NCBI RefSeq assembly: GCF_029168945.1
Contig: NC_083605.1
Location: forward strand, 18,427,280-18,491,279
Length of the DNA stretch: 64,000 bases
From: Cannabis sativa
Taxonomy: Eukaryota; Streptophyta; Magnoliopsida; Rosales; Cannabaceae
Direction of reading: 5' to 3'
Positions 60,283-64,000 of the stretch are shown here, one piece after another. The translations under genes were made by a program, and so were the position numbers. The first letter of the stretch is position 1, and the number at the start of each line of letters is the position of its first letter. The notes under the pieces are model-generated. The model was not told the DNA's origin and did no database searches. It worked only from the letters and a program-made list of their open reading frames with translations.

Positions 60283-61428
60283 CAGCAAGTAAAGGCTGAG
60301 CATCAAAGACCTTCAGGATTACTTCAACCTTTGCCTATACCAGAATGGAAGTGGAACAAAATTACAATGGAGTTTGTTACTGGATTGCCATTGACACCTT
60401 TGAAGCATGATGCTGTTTGGGTGATTGTTGATCGTTTGACTAAGTTTGCTCATTTTCTTCCAGTCAGAAAGGATTACAAGCTTACCAGGCTAGCTCGACT
60501 TTATGTAGACAATATAGTTTGACTACATGGAGTGCCTTCAAGCATTGTTCTTGATAGAGATCCTCGAATTACATCAAGGTTTTGGAAGGCCTTGTAACAA
60601 GTCTTAGAAACTGAACTTCACTAGAGTACTACCCATCATCCACAGACAGATGGACAATCTGAGAGGACCATACAGACTTTAGAAGACATGCTTCGCTCTT
60701 GTGTTTTGAATTTCGGAGGTAGCTGGGGAGAACACTTGTCACTAGTGGAATTCACATACAATAATAGCTACTAAGTTAATATAGGCATGGCTCCTTAAGA
60801 GGCCTTATATGGGAGACCATGAAGATTGCTATTGTGTTGGGAAGAACCAGATGAGCATGTCACTATTGGACCCCAGATTATCACTAGTACCACTGAAAAA
60901 ATTAAGGGAATCCAAGAAAGACTTAAGGTTGTTCAGAGTCGTCAAAAAAGTTATGTCGATCTCAATCGACGGGAAGTTGTGTTTGATGTTGGTGATTATG
61001 TCTTCTTGAAAGTTACTCCTATGTGTGGCGTAATGAGATTTAGGGTAAAGGGTAAGCTAGCCCCGAGGTATATTGGACCTTTCAAGGTTATTGAGAGGAT
61101 TGGGGAGGTCGCTAATCGATTAAACTTACCAGGTCAGTTGAGACATGTTCATAATGTGTTCCATGTGTCTATGTTGAGAAAGTATACTCCAGATCCATCA
61201 TATGTCATTGAGTGTGAGGCTATTCCTCTTCAGGAAGATGTGACTTATGAAGAAAAACCTATCAAAATCTTGGCGAGAGAGCTAAAAGTGTTAAGGAACA
61301 GAGAGATTCTAGTAGTCAAGGTCTTATAGAAAAACCATGGAGAAGACGAGGCTACTTGGGAGTTAGAGTCTAAGATGTATATGAAGTATTCTCACTTGTT
61401 TAATTTTCAACTTGAGGTTGTACTTTAA
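60283..61428 (+). pseudogene. Gypsy element G: integrase core and chromodomain
   Basis: One frame with several stops (near 60522, 60595, 60622, 60772, 60796, 60821, 61327), ending at TAA 61426-61428. It has integrase core motifs (EFVTGLP, VIVDRLTKFAHF, LDRDPRITSRFW, HHPQTDGQSERT with the catalytic Glu), the GPF-type C-terminal segment (APRYIGPFKVIERIG; VFHVSMLRKY), and a chromodomain-like tail ending with EATWELE and a YSHLF-like end. The chromodomain places G among chromoviruses, probably Tekay/Del-like. It is a relic. Confidence 0.9.
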
Positions 61429-61449
61429 AATTCTAGAACATAATTTTCT

Positions 61450-61463
61450 TAAGGAGGGGAGAA
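61450..61463 (+). other. Polypurine tract of G
   Basis: TAAGGAGGGGAGAA follows the pol stop, and the LTR-like TATAAAGACT starts next. In related Ty3 elements a TGTAA start is usual, so the G may have decayed to A. Confidence 0.6.
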
Positions 61464-63540
<2,077 letters not shown>

Positions 63541-64000
63541 TATAGGAGTTAATCCATTATTTTTAAATAAGTATTTTGTGATATAAATTCAAAAATCATT
63601 TATAAGCGTTATCTTTATACAAGAGTCAAAGTATGACCTTTAATCACCCTCAAGTTATAAATATATTATATCTGCCACAGTTTAGGGCTCGAATCATAAC
63701 CTATATCATTTTAGACACCTTTTGATAAAAAATAAAATAAAAATTAATCCCAAAAGGTGAGTTATAAGCTAAGATATGTGGAGTAAAATCCGCTTGAAAC
63801 TATTTCACAAATTTTTGTGTCGGTGAAAGTTGTCATTTTGTAGCAGTGTTTGTACCATATCATCTGAAAAAATTAATGGATACATACGGATACATGTTCA
63901 ATTAATACATTTACAAAATGATTTACAAATTAATATTGATCACTCAACCGAACAAGATATAATTTTAATCATCAAAATAAATAAGTATTTTTCTTAAAAA
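63541..64000. other. AT-rich right edge, nothing recognised
   Basis: It may be the rest of the G LTR, flanking DNA, or another small element. A segment near 63810-63850 (TTGTGTCGGTGAAAGTTGTC, then TTTTGTAGCAGTG) has the look of a DNA-transposon edge, but I see no matching terminal inverted repeat. Confidence 0.3.

Overview
The window is intergenic plant DNA, most likely from a eudicot. It is AT-rich and contains no host gene, tRNA, rRNA or CRISPR array that I can support. Almost all of it is LTR retrotransposons inserted into one another. Terminal sequences (TGTTGG...CCAACA for the copia family) and 5-bp target-site duplications (TSDs) let most layers be peeled apart. I cannot name the species.

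Layers, outermost first. (0) A decayed Ty3/gypsy chromovirus, G, runs left to right through the whole window: reverse transcriptase (RT)/RNase H at 7934-8286, RNase H and integrase N-terminus at 57298-57963, integrase core plus chromodomain at 60283-61428, and a 3' LTR from about 61464. (1) Three insertions sit in G: copia element Z (its 5' LTR lies off the left edge, it ends at 7933); a minus-strand copia solo LTR A (8287-9987 plus 57123-57297, TSD GAATT); and a gypsy-type solo LTR S (57964-60282, TSD CAGCA). (2) Copia element B (9988-57117, TSD GTTGA) sits inside A. (3) Minus-strand copia element C (11924-50951) and minus-strand solo LTR F (53040-54987, TSD GTCAC) sit inside B. (4) The full-length copia element E (15580-25623, TSD TATAG) and a tandem element D (32067-50856, TSD TGAAC, layout LTR-internal-LTR-internal-LTR) sit inside C. 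(5) Minus-strand element H (34223-39787) sits inside the first unit of D.

The copia elements appear to form one family complex, probably Angela/BARE-like by polyprotein wording and the ~1.9 kb LTRs. It has coding-type members (E, D, B) and apparently non-autonomous members (Z and C, with no gag and a collapsed pol; H, with a gag but no recognisable working pol). E is the best preserved: its IN-RT-RNase H half is open for 869 codons, but the gag/protease part has two stop codons. D unit 1 has lost its leader, gag and part of integrase. D unit 2 has lost RT.

The most unusual signal is in the 2-3 kb non-coding leaders. Members share a plausible splice donor in the LTR upstream of the primer-binding site (PBS), a plausible acceptor just upstream of the gag start, and, between them, a conserved module of small hairpins with CTAAT-type loops. 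This suggests, as inference, that splicing separates a translated RNA lacking the PBS and hairpins from an unspliced genomic RNA that keeps both.
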